Source: Campylobacter armoricus (GTDB lineage Bacteria > Campylobacterota > Campylobacteria > Campylobacterales > Campylobacteraceae). Taken from it: a stretch of 64,000 nt of DNA. The translations under genes and the position numbers were made by a program. This document shows, in pieces, positions 53,953 to 64,000 of this stretch. Within the stretch, counting starts at the first letter, position 1; each line of letters begins with the position of its first letter. The stretch spans positions 1,364,001-1,428,000 of the forward strand of contig NZ_CP053825.1 in assembly GCF_013372105.1 (NCBI RefSeq), written 5' to 3'. Below the pieces are notes generated by a model that was not told where the DNA came from, ran no database searches, and saw nothing but the letters and a program-made list of their open reading frames with translations.

Positions 53953-56900
53953 ACTTTCAAATATTCTTGCAAGCTCTTTACTTCAAGGAAAGATTGATCT
54001 TGTATAGCCTTAATGGCTTTAGCACCTGCATACGCTGCCCTTAGGTTTGTAAAATAAGGCGTTTTAAAGCGTAAAATATTAGCTCTAATTTTTTTAGTAT
54101 CATCTTTAAAGCTATGCTCATCACTGGTATTTATGGCAAGTTGTATTTGAGAATTTTTTAACTTATCTTCCACATTCGGACGCCCTTCTGAAATTTTATG
54201 CACAAACTCACACTCTAAACCCGCTTCTTGTAAAATTTTATAAGTCCCGCTAGTTGCTATAATTTTAAATCCTAACTTAATATACTCATTTGCTAAATCC
54301 ACTGCGTATTTTTTATCTTGTTCTCTTAAAGATAAAAACATATTTCCGCTTTTTGGTAAGAAATTTGAAGAGGCAATTTGACTTTTTGCATATGAATTTG
54401 CAAAATCTTTACTTACACCCATAACTTCACCAGTTGAACGCATTTCAGGTCCAAGCTCAAGATCACTTCCACTTAATTTTACAAAAGGAAATACAACAGA
54501 TTTTACACTAATGTGTTTTGGTTTTCTAGGTTTTAAAATACCATTTTTTTCTTCTACCACCTTAAAGGTATCGTAAAATTTTAAACTCTCTCTTAAATTT
54601 CCTTGCCACATTATGCGTGTTGCAACTTTTGCTAAAGGAACTCCCGTGGCTTTACTTACAAAAGGAACGGTTCTACTAGCTCTTGGATTTACTTCTATCA
54701 TATAAAGTTTATTTTCATGAATAGCAAATTGTATATTTAAAAGTCCTACTACGCCTAAATTTAAAGCAATATCTTTGGTTTTTTGCTCAATCATTTCAAG
54801 CATAGTCTCATCAATATTTACAGCAGGTAAAGAACAAGCGCTATCACCTGAGTGAATTCCTGCTTCTTCAATGTGCTCCATAATACCTGCTACATATACT
54901 TCTTTTCCATCACTTATCGCATCTATATCAAGCTCAGTTGCATTGTCTAAAAATTGATCTATTAATACTGGGGATTTATCACTTACATCAACTGCTTCTT
55001 GCATATAAAGTCTAAGCTCACTCTCATCATGCACAACACGCATTGCACGACCACCCAAAACATAACTTGGTCTAACAAGCACAGGATAACCTATCTCATT
55101 TGCTTTTACAATTGCTTCTTCTACACTTACCGCTGTGCCATTTTTAGGTTGATTTATCCCTAAATCTTCAATAAATTTAGCAAATTTCTTTCTATCTTCA
55201 GCTAAATCTATTACTCTTGCACTTGTTCCTATAATCTTAGCTCCAAAAGCACTAAGGCGTTTAGCAAATTTAAGTGGAGTTTGGCCACCAAAATGCACTA
55301 TCACTCCATCTGGTTTTTCTTTATCAATAACCGCTCTTAAATGCTCAAAGTCAATAGGTTCAAAATATAAAATATCACTTGTATCATAATCGGTTGAAAC
55401 CGTTTCTGGATTGCAATTATACATTATGGTTTTTACGCCCATATCTTTTAAGGCAAAAGAGGCATGCACACAAGCATAGTCAAACTCAATACCTTGTCCT
55501 ATGCGGTTTGGTCCCCCGCCTATAATCATTACTTTTTTGTCTTTTTTATCTTTGCTTTCTTTTGTTTGGGTTAATTCACTTGCATTAATACTTGAGTATA
55601 AATATGGAGTTAGTGCTTCAAATTCTCCTGCACAAGTATCTACTTCACTATATTGGGCAATAATTTTGTGCTTAATTCTTGCATAATAAATATCATTTTG
55701 GCTTAACTCAAGATTGTCTTTTTGGTTAATCAAGCTAGCAATTTTTTTATCTGAAAAGCCTAAAGTCTTAGCTTTTCTTAATAGCTGTTTATTGCTTAAA
55801 ATATCCATATCTATTTGATTTTCAAATTCCACTAGTTCTTTTATTTGATTTAAAAACCAAGGATCAATTTTACAAAGCTCAAAAAGCTCTTGTGTGCTAA
55901 AGCCTTCTCTAAAAGCTTGTGCTATATAAAGCAAGCGTTTTTCATTAGCATGGCGAACTTTTGCTATAAGCTCATTTTTATCACAATTTATTACATCAAA
56001 ACCACTTAAATTTCTCTCAAGTGAGCAAAGTGCTTTTTGCAAACTTTCTTTAAAAGTGCGTCCTATAGCCATAACCTCACCCACACTTTTCATAGCAGTG
56101 CCAAGCTCAGTACTTGCATTTGGAAATTTTTCAAAAGTAAAACGAGGAATTTTAGTTACTATATAATCAATCACTGGTTCAAATGAAGCAGGAGTTCCTG
56201 TAATATCATTTTTGATTTCATTTAAACTAAAGCCAACTGCTAAAAGTGTAGCAACTTTGGCTATAGGATAACCCGTTGCTTTACTAGCCAATGCTGAAGA
56301 TCTAGAAACTCTAGGATTCATCTCAATAACTATCATTCTACCATTAGTTGGATTGACAGCAAATTGAACATTTGATCCACCTGTATCAACGCCGATTTCT
56401 CTTAAAATTGCAAATGAAGCATTACGCATTGCTTGATATTCTTTATCAGTAAGCGTTAAAGCTGGTGCTATGGTTATGCTATCGCCCGTATGTACTCCCA
56501 TAGGATCAACATTTTCAATAGAACAAACGATAATACAATTATCATTTCTATCTCTAATGACTTCCATTTCGTATTCTTTCCAACCAAGCAAGCTTTCTTC
56601 GATTAAAATTTCATGGATAGGGCTTAGTGCTAAAGCAGTATTTGCAAGTTCTGCAAATTCATCCATATTATACACCACACCGCTTCCTGCACCCCCAAGA
56701 GTAAATGAAGCTCTAATCATCAAAGGAAAACCTATCTCATCAACCGCTTTTAAAGCTTCTTCATAATTATATGCATACATAGATTTTGGCAAATCCATAC
56801 CAATTTTTTTCATACATTCTTTAAAAACTTGTCTATCTTCACCTTTTTTAATAGCTTCTGGGTTGGCTCCTAAAAATTTGATATTCCCTAATTCTCCACT

Positions 56901-57212
56901 CTCATATACTTCCATAGCGACATTCAATGCTACTTGACCACCCATTGTAGGTAAAATCGCATCAATTTTTTCTTTTTTTATGATACTTAAAATACTTTCT
57001 TTAGTAATTGGTTCTATATAAGTTGCATCAGCAAATTCTGGATCTGTCATGATAGTAGCCGGATTAGAATTAATCAAAACTACCCTATAACCTAATTCTT
57101 TTAAAGTTTTAGCAGCTTGGGTTCCTGAGTAATCAAACTCACAAGCTTGACCTATAACTATGGGCCCACTGCCTATTAATAATATATTTTTTATATCTGT
57201 TCTTTTTGGCAT
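53949..57212 (-). CDS. carB: carbamoyl phosphate synthase large subunit
   Basis: 1087-residue enzyme making carbamoyl phosphate for arginine and pyrimidines. Its two homologous halves each have an ATP-grasp module: [43 protein letters not shown] and [25 protein letters not shown] in the first, and [40 protein letters not shown] and [25 protein letters not shown] in the second. A C-terminal MGS-like regulatory domain (residues ~940-1087, [18 protein letters not shown]) is present. Full length. The small subunit carA is not in the window. Confidence 0.98.
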   Translation of the reverse strand: MPKRTDIKNILLIGSGPIVIGQACEFDYSGTQAAKTLKELGYRVVLINSNPATIMTDPEFADATYIEPITKESILSIIKKEKIDAILPTMGGQVALNVAMEVYESGELGNIKFLGANPEAIKKGEDRQVFKECMKKIGMDLPKSMYAYNYEEALKAVDEIGFPLMIRASFTLGGAGSGVVYNMDEFAELANTALALSPIHEILIEESLLGWKEYEMEVIRDRNDNCIIVCSIENVDPMGVHTGDSITIAPALTLTDKEYQAMRNASFAILREIGVDTGGSNVQFAVNPTNGRMIVIEMNPRVSRSSALASKATGYPIAKVATLLAVGFSLNEIKNDITGTPASFEPVIDYIVTKIPRFTFEKFPNASTELGTAMKSVGEVMAIGRTFKESLQKALCSLERNLSGFDVINCDKNELIAKVRHANEKRLLYIAQAFREGFSTQELFELCKIDPWFLNQIKELVEFENQIDMDILSNKQLLRKAKTLGFSDKKIASLINQKDNLELSQNDIYYARIKHKIIAQYSEVDTCAGEFEALTPYLYSSINASELTQTKESKDKKDKKVMIIGGGPNRIGQGIEFDYACVHASFALKDMGVKTIMYNCNPETVSTDYDTSDILYFEPIDFEHLRAVIDKEKPDGVIVHFGGQTPLKFAKRLSAFGAKIIGTSARVIDLAEDRKKFAKFIEDLGINQPKNGTAVSVEEAIVKANEIGYPVLVRPSYVLGGRAMRVVHDESELRLYMQEAVDVSDKSPVLIDQFLDNATELDIDAISDGKEVYVAGIMEHIEEAGIHSGDSACSLPAVNIDETMLEMIEQKTKDIALNLGVVGLLNIQFAIHENKLYMIEVNPRASRTVPFVSKATGVPLAKVATRIMWQGNLRESLKFYDTFKVVEEKNGILKPRKPKHISVKSVVFPFVKLSGSDLELGPEMRSTGEVMGVSKDFANSYAKSQIASSNFLPKSGNMFLSLREQDKKYAVDLANEYIKLGFKIIATSGTYKILQEAGLECEFVHKISEGRPNVEDKLKNSQIQLAINTSDEHSFKDDTKKIRANILRFKTPYFTNLRAAYAGAKAIKAIQDQSFLEVKSLQEYLKV

Positions 57213-57299
57213 ATATTTTCCTAAGCTGAATTTTCAACTAAATTATAACAAATATAAGTTTTTTAGAAGTTAAAATTTACAAAAATAAATAGCTAAAAA

Positions 57300-58040
57300 T
57301 TAATTTTCTACCATATAAAAATAACTTGGTACTTTCATTTTTACATAAGGCTTAACATAAGCATTTTGATAAGCACCTTCTTCTTCTATTTTAAAAATTT
57401 CCCCAACAGGAATTCCTGAAAAGAAAATCTCATCCAAACCACTTGTATAAACCTTTTCCCCCATTTTAAGCTCTAGCCATTTAGGGATATATTTAACTAT
57501 TATATAATCATTTCTACCATGAGCAATACCTGGCACTTGTTCCCTACCTATAAAAACAGAAAATACACATTCTTCATCACCAAGCAAAAGACCTAAAGCT
57601 CTACCATTTTTTTCTATTACAATTCCTGCTGTATAGCCATTATAAATCAAACCTTTGATTTTTCCTTTATAATCAATATCAAGCCATACTTTATGATAAT
57701 CACTAATTTGTGCATAAGAACTTGCTTTAACCAAACTAACATTAGGATAATAAAAACTTGAATTTTTATCACTTAAAAGATTATTTAATTCATTAGCAAA
57801 ATTTTTCATATAGATATTATTTTTTTCAAGCTCAGCATTTCTTTCTCTTAAATTTCTAATTTCTTGAGCTTGATTAAAATGCTCATTGAATTTATTATCT
57901 AAAAGATCAATGCTTTGTGAGAAATAATTTACAATAATAGTATTTAAATTTAAGACATTTCGTTTTATTATATCTCCATAATAAAACGAAACAAATACCA
58001 AAAAAGATAAAATTAATACGCTAAAGATTTTACTCTTCAT
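57300..58040 (-). CDS. mreC: rod-shape protein MreC
   Basis: 246 residues: one N-terminal membrane helix ([21 protein letters not shown]), a coiled coil (~50-80, [29 protein letters not shown]), then the periplasmic MreC beta domain ([58 protein letters not shown]). It organises elongation-phase wall synthesis with MreB. It overlaps mreB by 11 bases. A D-K-N-S-S sequon lies in the periplasmic part. Confidence 0.94.
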   Translation of the reverse strand: MKSKIFSVLILSFLVFVSFYYGDIIKRNVLNLNTIIVNYFSQSIDLLDNKFNEHFNQAQEIRNLRERNAELEKNNIYMKNFANELNNLLSDKNSSFYYPNVSLVKASSYAQISDYHKVWLDIDYKGKIKGLIYNGYTAGIVIEKNGRALGLLLGDEECVFSVFIGREQVPGIAHGRNDYIIVKYIPKWLELKMGEKVYTSGLDEIFFSGIPVGEIFKIEEEGAYQNAYVKPYVKMKVPSYFYMVEN

Positions 58041-59067
58041 TCGTTAGCTGATGTAATAATGAAATTTCTTCTAAAGCTTTACCTGTGCCTTTTGCAACTG
58101 CTAAAAGTGGTTCATCTGCTACATATACTGGAAGTTTTACAACTTCTGATAAATATTTATCAAGTCCGCGTATCAAAGCTCCACCGCCTGTTAAAACAAC
58201 ACCATTTTCAACAATATCAGCCGCAAGATCAGGTGGCATCATCTCAAGAACAATTTTTAAAGCATCAGCAATTTCTTTTAAATGCTCACGCATAGCTTCT
58301 CTTACATCTTCACTAGTCAGTTCGATTCTATTTAATAAACCTGTTACTTGATCACGACCCTTAACTACCATAGAAAGTTCTTTTGGAAGCTGAACTGCTG
58401 AACCTATAGCTATTTTTATCTCTTCACCGGTTCGCTCACCTATTACAAGATTATATTTTTCTTTTACATAATTTACTATACTAGTATCAAGCTTATCACC
58501 AGCTGTGCGAATTGATTTTGATATTACAAGTCCGCCTAAAGAAGTAACACCAATTTCAGTTGTACCACCACCAATATCGACCACCAAACTCCCTTGAGGC
58601 TCTCTGATTGGTAAATTTGCACCAATAGCTGCTGCCATAGGTTCTTCTATCAAAAATACTTCTCTAGCACCTGCACTTAAAGCACTCTCTCTAACTGCTT
58701 TTCTTTCAACTTGAGTTAAACCATAAGGCACTGAAATAATAATTCTAGGTCTTAAAAAAGATTTTCTTCTATGAGTTTTTTCTATAAAATAACGGATCAT
58801 TTTTTCAGTCATATCAAAATCTGCAATAACTCCATCTTTCATAGGACGGATTGCTTCGATATTACCTGGGGTTTTTCCTACCATTTCTTTAGCTTCTTTT
58901 CCAACTGCTAAGATTTTAACCCTTCCATATCTTTCGCGCTCTACTGCAACAACCGATGGTTCATCAATCACTATACCCTTATCTTTTACTAAAACTAAAG
59001 TATTTGCAGTACCTAAATCTATCCCCATATCACTTGAAAAGAATCCAATTATTTGATCTAAAATCAT
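58030..59067 (-). CDS. mreB: actin-like rod-shape protein MreB
   Basis: 345-residue actin homologue forming the cytoplasmic filaments that guide wall elongation. It has the phosphate-1 motif [28 protein letters not shown], the [20 protein letters not shown] segment ([20 protein letters not shown]), the phosphate-2 motif [13 protein letters not shown] and the adenosine motif [16 protein letters not shown]. It is nine bases downstream of clpX in a clpX-mreB-mreC order conserved in Campylobacter. Confidence 0.98.
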   Translation of the reverse strand: MILDQIIGFFSSDMGIDLGTANTLVLVKDKGIVIDEPSVVAVERERYGRVKILAVGKEAKEMVGKTPGNIEAIRPMKDGVIADFDMTEKMIRYFIEKTHRRKSFLRPRIIISVPYGLTQVERKAVRESALSAGAREVFLIEEPMAAAIGANLPIREPQGSLVVDIGGGTTEIGVTSLGGLVISKSIRTAGDKLDTSIVNYVKEKYNLVIGERTGEEIKIAIGSAVQLPKELSMVVKGRDQVTGLLNRIELTSEDVREAMREHLKEIADALKIVLEMMPPDLAADIVENGVVLTGGGALIRGLDKYLSEVVKLPVYVADEPLLAVAKGTGKALEEISLLHQLTNEE

Positions 59068-59076
59068 TATTTATCC

Positions 59077-60300
59077 TCAACTTTTCTTATTTTTTATAAA
59101 TAAAGGCTTGGCACCTTCTTTAATCACTTCTTTTGTAATTACTATAGTATAACCATTATACTCTGGCAATTCAAACATTAAATCAACCATCAATTCTTCG
59201 ATAATACTTCGCAATCCCCTAGCACCTGTTTTTCTCTCAAGTGATAATTTTGCGATTTCTCTTAAAGCATCATCTTCAAATTTTAATTCCACATTATCAA
59301 TAGCAAAAAGTTTTTGATATTGTTTAATAATAGCATTTTTTGGCTCTGTTAAAATACGAACCATACTTTCTTCATCAAGCTCTTCTAAAGAAGCTAAAAC
59401 ATGCAATCTTCCTATAAGCTCTGGAATCAATCCAAAATGCACTAAATCATCAGGCTCTAATCTTTGAAGCAAGGCTTCTTTTTCATCTTTTTTATCATCA
59501 GTAAAAAAGCCCATGACATTATCGCCTAGTTTTCTTTTAATGATATCACTAATGCCATCAAAAGCCCCACCACATACAAATAAAATATTAGTAGTATCTA
59601 TTTGTATAAAATCTTGATTTGGGTGTTTTCTACCACCTTTTGGTGGGATATTTACTAAAGATCCTTCGATGATTTTAAGTAAAGCTTGTTGCACACCCTC
59701 ACCACTTACATCTCTTGTAATGGAGCGATTTTCACCCATTCTTGCGATTTTATCTATCTCATCAATAAATATAATCCCTTTTTGAGCTCTTTGCACATCT
59801 CCATCAGCAGCTTGTAAAAGACGAGTAAGGATATTCTCAACATCTTCTCCCACATAACCTGCTTCAGTTAAAGAAGTCGCATCACAAATTGCTATAGGAA
59901 CATCTAAAAATCTTGCTAAAGTCTGCGCTAGTAAAGTTTTTCCACTTCCTGTTGGACCTACTAATAAAATATTTGATTTTGCTAATTCTGTATCATCATC
60001 TTCTAAGTCAGATCTAAAAAGTCTTTTATAGTGATTATAAACACCCACGCTAAAGATTTTTTTAGCTCTATCTTGACCGATGACATATTTATCTAAATAT
60101 GCTTTTAACTCCTTAGGAGTAATATCTTTAAAATCTTCTTTATCTACTTCTTTATTTTTTAACTCTTTTTCTTCTCCAAAAAAAATATTACAAGCACTTT
60201 CAGCACAATATTCGCATATAAAAGCGTTATTATAATCATTTACTAAAATTCTTCTTTCACTTGTTTCTATTTCATTACAAAAACTACATCTTTTAACCAT
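59077..60300 (-). CDS. clpX: ATP-dependent Clp protease ATP-binding subunit ClpX
   Basis: 407-residue AAA+ unfoldase that feeds ClpP. The N-terminal zinc-binding domain has C-x2-C...C-x2-C (RCSFCNEIE...FICEYC). Then come Walker [16 protein letters not shown], Walker [13 protein letters not shown], arginine finger region and the IGRLHV-type ClpP-contact ([15 protein letters not shown]). The start overlaps lpxA by eight bases, so an envelope-synthesis enzyme and a quality-control ATPase are translated from one message. Confidence 0.98.
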   Translation of the reverse strand: MVKRCSFCNEIETSERRILVNDYNNAFICEYCAESACNIFFGEEKELKNKEVDKEDFKDITPKELKAYLDKYVIGQDRAKKIFSVGVYNHYKRLFRSDLEDDDTELAKSNILLVGPTGSGKTLLAQTLARFLDVPIAICDATSLTEAGYVGEDVENILTRLLQAADGDVQRAQKGIIFIDEIDKIARMGENRSITRDVSGEGVQQALLKIIEGSLVNIPPKGGRKHPNQDFIQIDTTNILFVCGGAFDGISDIIKRKLGDNVMGFFTDDKKDEKEALLQRLEPDDLVHFGLIPELIGRLHVLASLEELDEESMVRILTEPKNAIIKQYQKLFAIDNVELKFEDDALREIAKLSLERKTGARGLRSIIEELMVDLMFELPEYNGYTIVITKEVIKEGAKPLFIKNKKS

Positions 60301-61084
60301 GGTTTTTTTCCTTGTATATAGGAATTCCTCTTTTTGTTTCTAAGATAAAATTACACATTTTTTTTACATTTTCACTAGAAGTACTTTCTAATAAACTTAA
60401 AGCATTATCTTTTAGATTTCCTTGTCTGAATAAAAATTTAAAAGCCTTACTTAAAGTATCTACTTCTTCTTTATCAAAGCGTCTTCTAATACCTACCAAA
60501 TTTAAGCTTTTGATACTTGCACGATTTCCCTCAGCCAAACAAAATGGCACTATATCTTGAGAAAGTGCGCTAGCACCTGCTATCATACACCCCTCACCCA
60601 CTTTTACAAATTGATGTATCGGAGTAAGCCCACCCACTACGGTATAATCTCCAAGTTCTACATGACCTGCTAAAGTAGCATTATTTGCTAAAATGATATT
60701 GTTTCCCAAAGTACAATCATGTGCAATATGTGAATAAGCCATGATAAAAGCATTATCACCTATTCTTGTAAAGCCATCTCCTTTTGCTGTGCCTGAATTT
60801 ATTGTAACAAATTCTCGAATTACTGCATTTTTACCTATAATAACACCTGAGTTTATCTCATCTTTATAAGATATATCTTGCGGGATGTCTCCAACTATAG
60901 CATAAGAAAAAACTTTAGAATTTTCACCTATACTTACATTAGGTAAAATTCTTGCGCCTTGTTTGATAATAGTATTTGCACCTATATTTGCATTTTTTCC
61001 AACATAAGCATAAGCTTCCACTATAACATCATCTGCTATAATAGCACCATCTTCTATAACCGCACTTGGATGAATTTTACTCAT
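60293..61084 (-). CDS. lpxA: UDP-N-acetylglucosamine acyltransferase
   Basis: 263-residue left-handed beta-helix enzyme, first step of lipid A synthesis. Hexapeptide repeats begin with [35 protein letters not shown]. Catalytic His lies in [14 protein letters not shown] and the conserved [27 protein letters not shown] follows. It follows fabZ with a one-base overlap, the usual fabZ-lpxA pairing. Confidence 0.97.
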   Translation of the reverse strand: MSKIHPSAVIEDGAIIADDVIVEAYAYVGKNANIGANTIIKQGARILPNVSIGENSKVFSYAIVGDIPQDISYKDEINSGVIIGKNAVIREFVTINSGTAKGDGFTRIGDNAFIMAYSHIAHDCTLGNNIILANNATLAGHVELGDYTVVGGLTPIHQFVKVGEGCMIAGASALSQDIVPFCLAEGNRASIKSLNLVGIRRRFDKEEVDTLSKAFKFLFRQGNLKDNALSLLESTSSENVKKMCNFILETKRGIPIYKEKNHG

Positions 61085-61524
61085 TATTTATCTACTATCA
61101 TAGCTTTAAGTTCAGCTTCTGCAACTAATTGTCCATCTACAAAAGCTTTTCCTTGGAAAATCCACATATTTCCGCGATTTTTTACCACACTCATTTCATA
61201 ATCAAGCCTATCACCCGGACGCACAGGATTTCTAAATTTAGCATTATCGATTCCAGTAAAATAAACCACTTTAGTGCTTGGATCTACTTTATCATCCATA
61301 CTTTCAAATGCTAAAACTCCTCCAGTTTGTGCCATACCCTCTAAAATTAATACACCTGGATAAATTGGATGACCTGGAAAATGTCCCATGAAAATATGAT
61401 CACTTATACTAATATTTTTATAACCTCTAACAATTTCTTTATTTTTTAGTTCTACAATTTTATCTACAAGTAAAAATGGATACCTATGTGGTAAAATTTT
61501 TTGAATTTGCATTACATCTATCAT
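61084..61524 (-). CDS. fabZ: (3R)-hydroxyacyl-ACP dehydratase FabZ
   Basis: 146-residue hot-dog-fold dehydratase of fatty acid elongation. The catalytic His and Glu are in [27 protein letters not shown]; the N-terminal [20 protein letters not shown] is typical. First gene of the fabZ-lpxA-clpX-mreB-mreC unit; the 60-odd AT-rich bases before it separate it from queH. Confidence 0.98.
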   Translation of the reverse strand: MIDVMQIQKILPHRYPFLLVDKIVELKNKEIVRGYKNISISDHIFMGHFPGHPIYPGVLILEGMAQTGGVLAFESMDDKVDPSTKVVYFTGIDNAKFRNPVRPGDRLDYEMSVVKNRGNMWIFQGKAFVDGQLVAEAELKAMIVDK

Positions 61525-61592
61525 AAATTTAGCCTTAAAATATATTCAAAATTTAGATTTTACAAAAAAAATATTAATAAATTAATTAAGTT

Positions 61593-62666
61593 TTATAACT
61601 TCACAATCTTTTCTTTTATATCAAAATAAATTTCACTTTTTGCCATGAATTCATAAGTGCCTTTAACAATATTTTTCACAATAATCACCGGAGAAAGATC
61701 ATAAGCACCAAAATACTTTTGTCTTATTTTAATTTCTTGTCCTATTTTTAAAGGATTTTGTAAAAACTCATCAAAATCTTTAAATTTCATTTTACACAAA
61801 GCATTAAAATACTCAAAACTCCATAAATTAATCTCATCTTTTACACTTTTATAGTGTTTTAGTCCTTCATCTAAAATACTAAATTTAGTATAAGAATTTT
61901 TAAAATGTGAATAAAATAAAACATAAGCTTTTATAGCATTTTTATTTTCTTTTATTAATGCTTTTAGCAAACGATAATTTAAAAATTTCTCTCTTTGAAT
62001 TTCAAATTTAATACCCTTTTTTTCTAAATTTTTTACTTGATTGTAAAAATTTATTTTTTCTTCTATACTTGAAGGTAATATTTGTTTATTTATAGGATTC
62101 ATAAGTTCATCTATAAAAGCTTTTTGATTTTTTTGTTTAGAAAGTGCGTAGATACATCCGCAATAATTTTGATGATAAAGCATATCTTGCTTAGCTAAGG
62201 CAAATTGTCTTTGCGTGCCTCCATTTTTTCTAAAATCAGGTGCTAAAAACTCTATATCAAATTTATCACATTCTCTTTGCAATGCTAGTTTTAATTGCTC
62301 TAAATTTTTTTTAGGAGAAGTCAAAAGCGTTGTTGTTAGTTTTTTTTCTCCTATTTTTTGGGCAAATTCAACGCTTTTTTGTATTCTAAAATCAAAGCAA
62401 ATTTGACATCTTGCACCTTTTTCAGGTTCATCTTCATAACCCTTTACACTCTCAAGCCATTTTTCATACTCATATTCACCCTTATAAAGTTTAATACCTA
62501 GTTTATCACAACTGCGTTTAACATCTAAAAATCTAAGCTCATATTCACTATATGGATGAATATTTGGATCATAAAAATAACCTATAATTTTCTCATTAGG
62601 GTAAGCCTTGCTTAATTCTTGTATAAAATAATGACTATCGACACTACAACAAATATGCACTAGCAT
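61593..62666 (-). CDS. queH: epoxyqueuosine reductase QueH
   Basis: 357 residues; DUF208 family. It performs the last step of queuosine tRNA modification in organisms lacking QueG. The N-terminal LVHICCSVDSHYFIQEL has the paired cysteines (C6, C7), with further metal-ligand cysteines in GARCQICFDFRI and NYCGCIYALSKQ. PDFRKNGGTQRQFALAKQ is also a family motif. The C-terminal ~150 residues form the longer extension seen in Campylobacter/Helicobacter proteins. It overlaps bcp by seven bases. Confidence 0.9.
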   Translation of the reverse strand: MLVHICCSVDSHYFIQELSKAYPNEKIIGYFYDPNIHPYSEYELRFLDVKRSCDKLGIKLYKGEYEYEKWLESVKGYEDEPEKGARCQICFDFRIQKSVEFAQKIGEKKLTTTLLTSPKKNLEQLKLALQRECDKFDIEFLAPDFRKNGGTQRQFALAKQDMLYHQNYCGCIYALSKQKNQKAFIDELMNPINKQILPSSIEEKINFYNQVKNLEKKGIKFEIQREKFLNYRLLKALIKENKNAIKAYVLFYSHFKNSYTKFSILDEGLKHYKSVKDEINLWSFEYFNALCKMKFKDFDEFLQNPLKIGQEIKIRQKYFGAYDLSPVIIVKNIVKGTYEFMAKSEIYFDIKEKIVKL

Positions 62667-63121
62667 AATTCTTTTAATACCCTAGTAGCATGATCTTTAA
62701 CTTTTACATTTTTATAAATTTTTGTAATATTTCCATTTTCATCAATTACAAAAGTAGATCTTATAAGCCCTTCATACTCTTTTCCGTAATTTTTCTTTAA
62801 ACCCCACACGCCATAGAGCTTACAAATTTCTTTTTCACTATCACTCAACAAAGTATGTTTTAAATCATATTTTTTTATAAAATTTTCATGTGATTTTACA
62901 CTATCTGGGCTAATACCTATAATCACAGCATTTTGCTCTAAAAAATTTTCATAATTTTGACTAAATTCACAAGATTCTGTAGTGCAACCTGGAGTATTAT
63001 CCTTTGGATAAAAATACAAGATAATCTTTTTGCCCAAAAAATCACTCAAAGAAATTTTTACGCTATCTTGATTTAAAAGTTCAAAAAATGGAGCTTTATC
63101 ACCAATTTGCAATTCTTTCAT
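62660..63121 (-). CDS. bcp: thiol peroxidase Bcp (AhpC/TSA family)
   Basis: 153-residue peroxiredoxin of the Bcp/PrxQ type. DKAPFFELLNQDSVKISLSDF is followed by YFYPKDNTPGCTTESCEFSQNY with peroxidatic Cys45 and a resolving Cys50 five residues later, then GISPDSVKSHENFIKKY and LRSTFVIDENGNI. It reduces hydroperoxides using thioredoxin. Coupled to queH and three bases after the tautomerase gene. Confidence 0.95.
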   Translation of the reverse strand: MKELQIGDKAPFFELLNQDSVKISLSDFLGKKIILYFYPKDNTPGCTTESCEFSQNYENFLEQNAVIIGISPDSVKSHENFIKKYDLKHTLLSDSEKEICKLYGVWGLKKNYGKEYEGLIRSTFVIDENGNITKIYKNVKVKDHATRVLKELC

Positions 63122-63124
63122 TTT

Positions 63125-63325
63125 TTAACCTTTCGATCTTAATTTTTCTACATTTTCACCACCAAAAGCGATATTATAAGGTTCTATATCTTCAAGCATT
63201 ATAACTATATTTTGTTTTGGCTTATTATATTTTATATGCAAAAGCTCTGTGATATCTGCTATCAACTCTTCTTTTTGTGCTTTACTAAATTCTGGTTTAG
63301 CTAATTTAATATTTACAATTGGCAT
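63125..63325 (-). CDS. 4-oxalocrotonate tautomerase-family enzyme
   Basis: 66 residues. The ATG at 63325 puts proline directly after Met (M-P-I-V-N-I), giving the catalytic Pro1 after Met removal as in the 4-OT family. The rest (KAQKEELIADITELLHIKYNKPKQNIVIMLEDIEPYNIAFGGENV) fits the beta-alpha-beta fold, including the conserved I-x-D/E-x-x-P-x-N-x-x-x-G-G tail. A longer in-frame start would hide the proline and is rejected. Substrate unknown. Confidence 0.92.
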   Translation of the reverse strand: MPIVNIKLAKPEFSKAQKEELIADITELLHIKYNKPKQNIVIMLEDIEPYNIAFGGENVEKLRSKG

Positions 63326-63422
63326 TGTTTTTCCTTGCTTTAAATAAATAATTTTACTATATTCTAGCAATTATTAGTATATTTTTGATAAAATTAGTTT
63401 TATTTTTGATAAAGGCTTACTT

Positions 63423-64000
63423 ATGATTAGGGCAAAAAAAATTTGGATGGATGGAAAAATCATTGATTTTGATGATGCAAAAATCCATGTTCTAACACAT
63501 TCATTACACTATGCAAATGCGGTTTTTGAAGGAACAAGAGCTTATAAAACACAAAATGGTTTAGCAATTTTTAGATTAAAAGAGCACACCAAAAGACTTT
63601 TAGAGTCTGCAAAAATCACTTTAATCAACTCTCCTTTTTCTCAAGAAGAGCTTGAAAATGCACAAATTGAACTTTTGAAAGCAAATGATTTTCAAAACAA
63701 CACCTATTTGCGCCCATTAATCTTTTTAGGCGATGGAACTATGGGGGTTTATCATGCCAAAGCTCCTGTTAGAGTGGCTATTGCTGCTTGGGAATGGGGT
63801 GCGTATTTAGGCGAAGAAGGCTTAGAAAAAGGTATTAAGGTTAAAATTTCTTCCTTTGCTAGAAATAGCATAAAATCTAGCCTCGGTAAGGCAAAAGTAA
63901 GTGCAAATTATCTAAATTCTCAAATGGCTAAGTATGAAGCTATCGAAGCAGGATATGAAGAAGCATTAATGCTTGATGAAGAAGGTTTTATAGCAGAAGG
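63423..64000 (+). CDS. ilvE: branched-chain amino acid aminotransferase (5' part; runs off the window)
   Basis: First ~192 residues of a class-IV PLP aminotransferase for Val, Leu and Ile. It opens IRAKKIWMDGKIIDFDDAKIHVLTHSLHYANAVFEGTRAY with the conserved HYG/A-x-x-V-F-E-G-x-R segment. YLRPLIFLGDGTMGVYH and SLGKAKVSANYLNSQMAKYEAIEAGYEEALML (PLP Lys in GKAKVSANY) follow. AAAGG precedes the ATG. Divergent from the tautomerase gene. Confidence 0.96.
   Translation, partial: MIRAKKIWMDGKIIDFDDAKIHVLTHSLHYANAVFEGTRAYKTQNGLAIFRLKEHTKRLLESAKITLINSPFSQEELENAQIELLKANDFQNNTYLRPLIFLGDGTMGVYHAKAPVRVAIAAWEWGAYLGEEGLEKGIKVKISSFARNSIKSSLGKAKVSANYLNSQMAKYEAIEAGYEEALMLDEEGFIAE

Overview
The window is about 64 kb of AT-rich, densely packed bacterial chromosome. 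Gene content and order point to Campylobacter, most likely a C. lari-group species. Whole blocks follow the C. jejuni order: serC-xseA-ubiE-(CYTH-like)-perR-dxs-fliHGF-hisC-pheA-HAD-lysA-lptG-pth-rplY; tal-serB-cheW-cheA-cheV-lpxH-like-greA-lpxB-peb3; surE-tcdA-GNAT-bla-panDCB-bioCGF-bioA-bioD-SMR pair; carB-mreCB-clpX-lpxA-fabZ-queH-bcp-tautomerase-ilvE. Between these blocks lie insertions and rearrangements. There are no rRNA or tRNA genes, IS elements, CRISPR arrays or prophage genes that I can recognise.

Layout. 1-2.6 kb: the 3' part of trpB, then the dba-dsbI oxidative-folding operon. 2.9-6.6 kb: uvrA and a secreted DUF4198-type protein behind a Fur-box-like promoter. 6.7-23 kb: one long leftward array covering serine synthesis, menaquinone methylation, the PerR regulator, isoprenoid synthesis, the flagellar MS-ring, switch and export genes, aromatic/histidine/lysine synthesis, an LPS export permease, peptidyl-tRNA hydrolase and ribosomal protein L25. 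23.06-23.87 kb: a scar of two divergent broken genes, an XRE regulator and a glycine-rich-domain-like protein, around a perfect palindrome. 23.9-33.4 kb: transaldolase, serB, chemotaxis core (cheW-cheA-cheV), and an envelope cluster (LpxH-like, phosphoethanolamine transferase, greA, lpxB). The phosphoethanolamine transferase carries an in-frame G8 tract and is predicted to be phase variable.

34-38 kb is the most interesting stretch, a virulence cluster. It holds a secreted ADP-ribosyltransferase with R / S-T-T / Q-x-E motifs and a C3-like active site, which I cannot assign to any described Campylobacter toxin. Next to it are the PEB3 antigen, with its N-glycosylation sequon, and the cytolethal distending toxin operon cdtABC. 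38-41 kb: peptidase T, a DcuC-type transporter and dipeptidase E, which together look like a peptide/aspartate utilisation set. 41.3-46.2 kb: surE, tcdA, an acetyltransferase and an OXA class D beta-lactamase whose 3' end has been partly duplicated and has decayed; then panDCB.

46.2-52.3 kb: biotin genes bioC-bioG-bioF, bioA and bioD, interrupted by an exported Sel1-repeat (Hcp-like) gene and a small gene broken at a T7 tract; then a paired SMR exporter. 52.5-64 kb: exported isoaspartyl peptidase/asparaginase, a short Sua5/YrdC-like protein, carB, cell-shape genes mreC-mreB, clpX, lpxA-fabZ, queH, bcp, a 4-OT tautomerase and the start of ilvE. Most genes overlap by 1-8 bp or are separated by fewer than 20 bp, so transcription is mainly in long polycistronic units.
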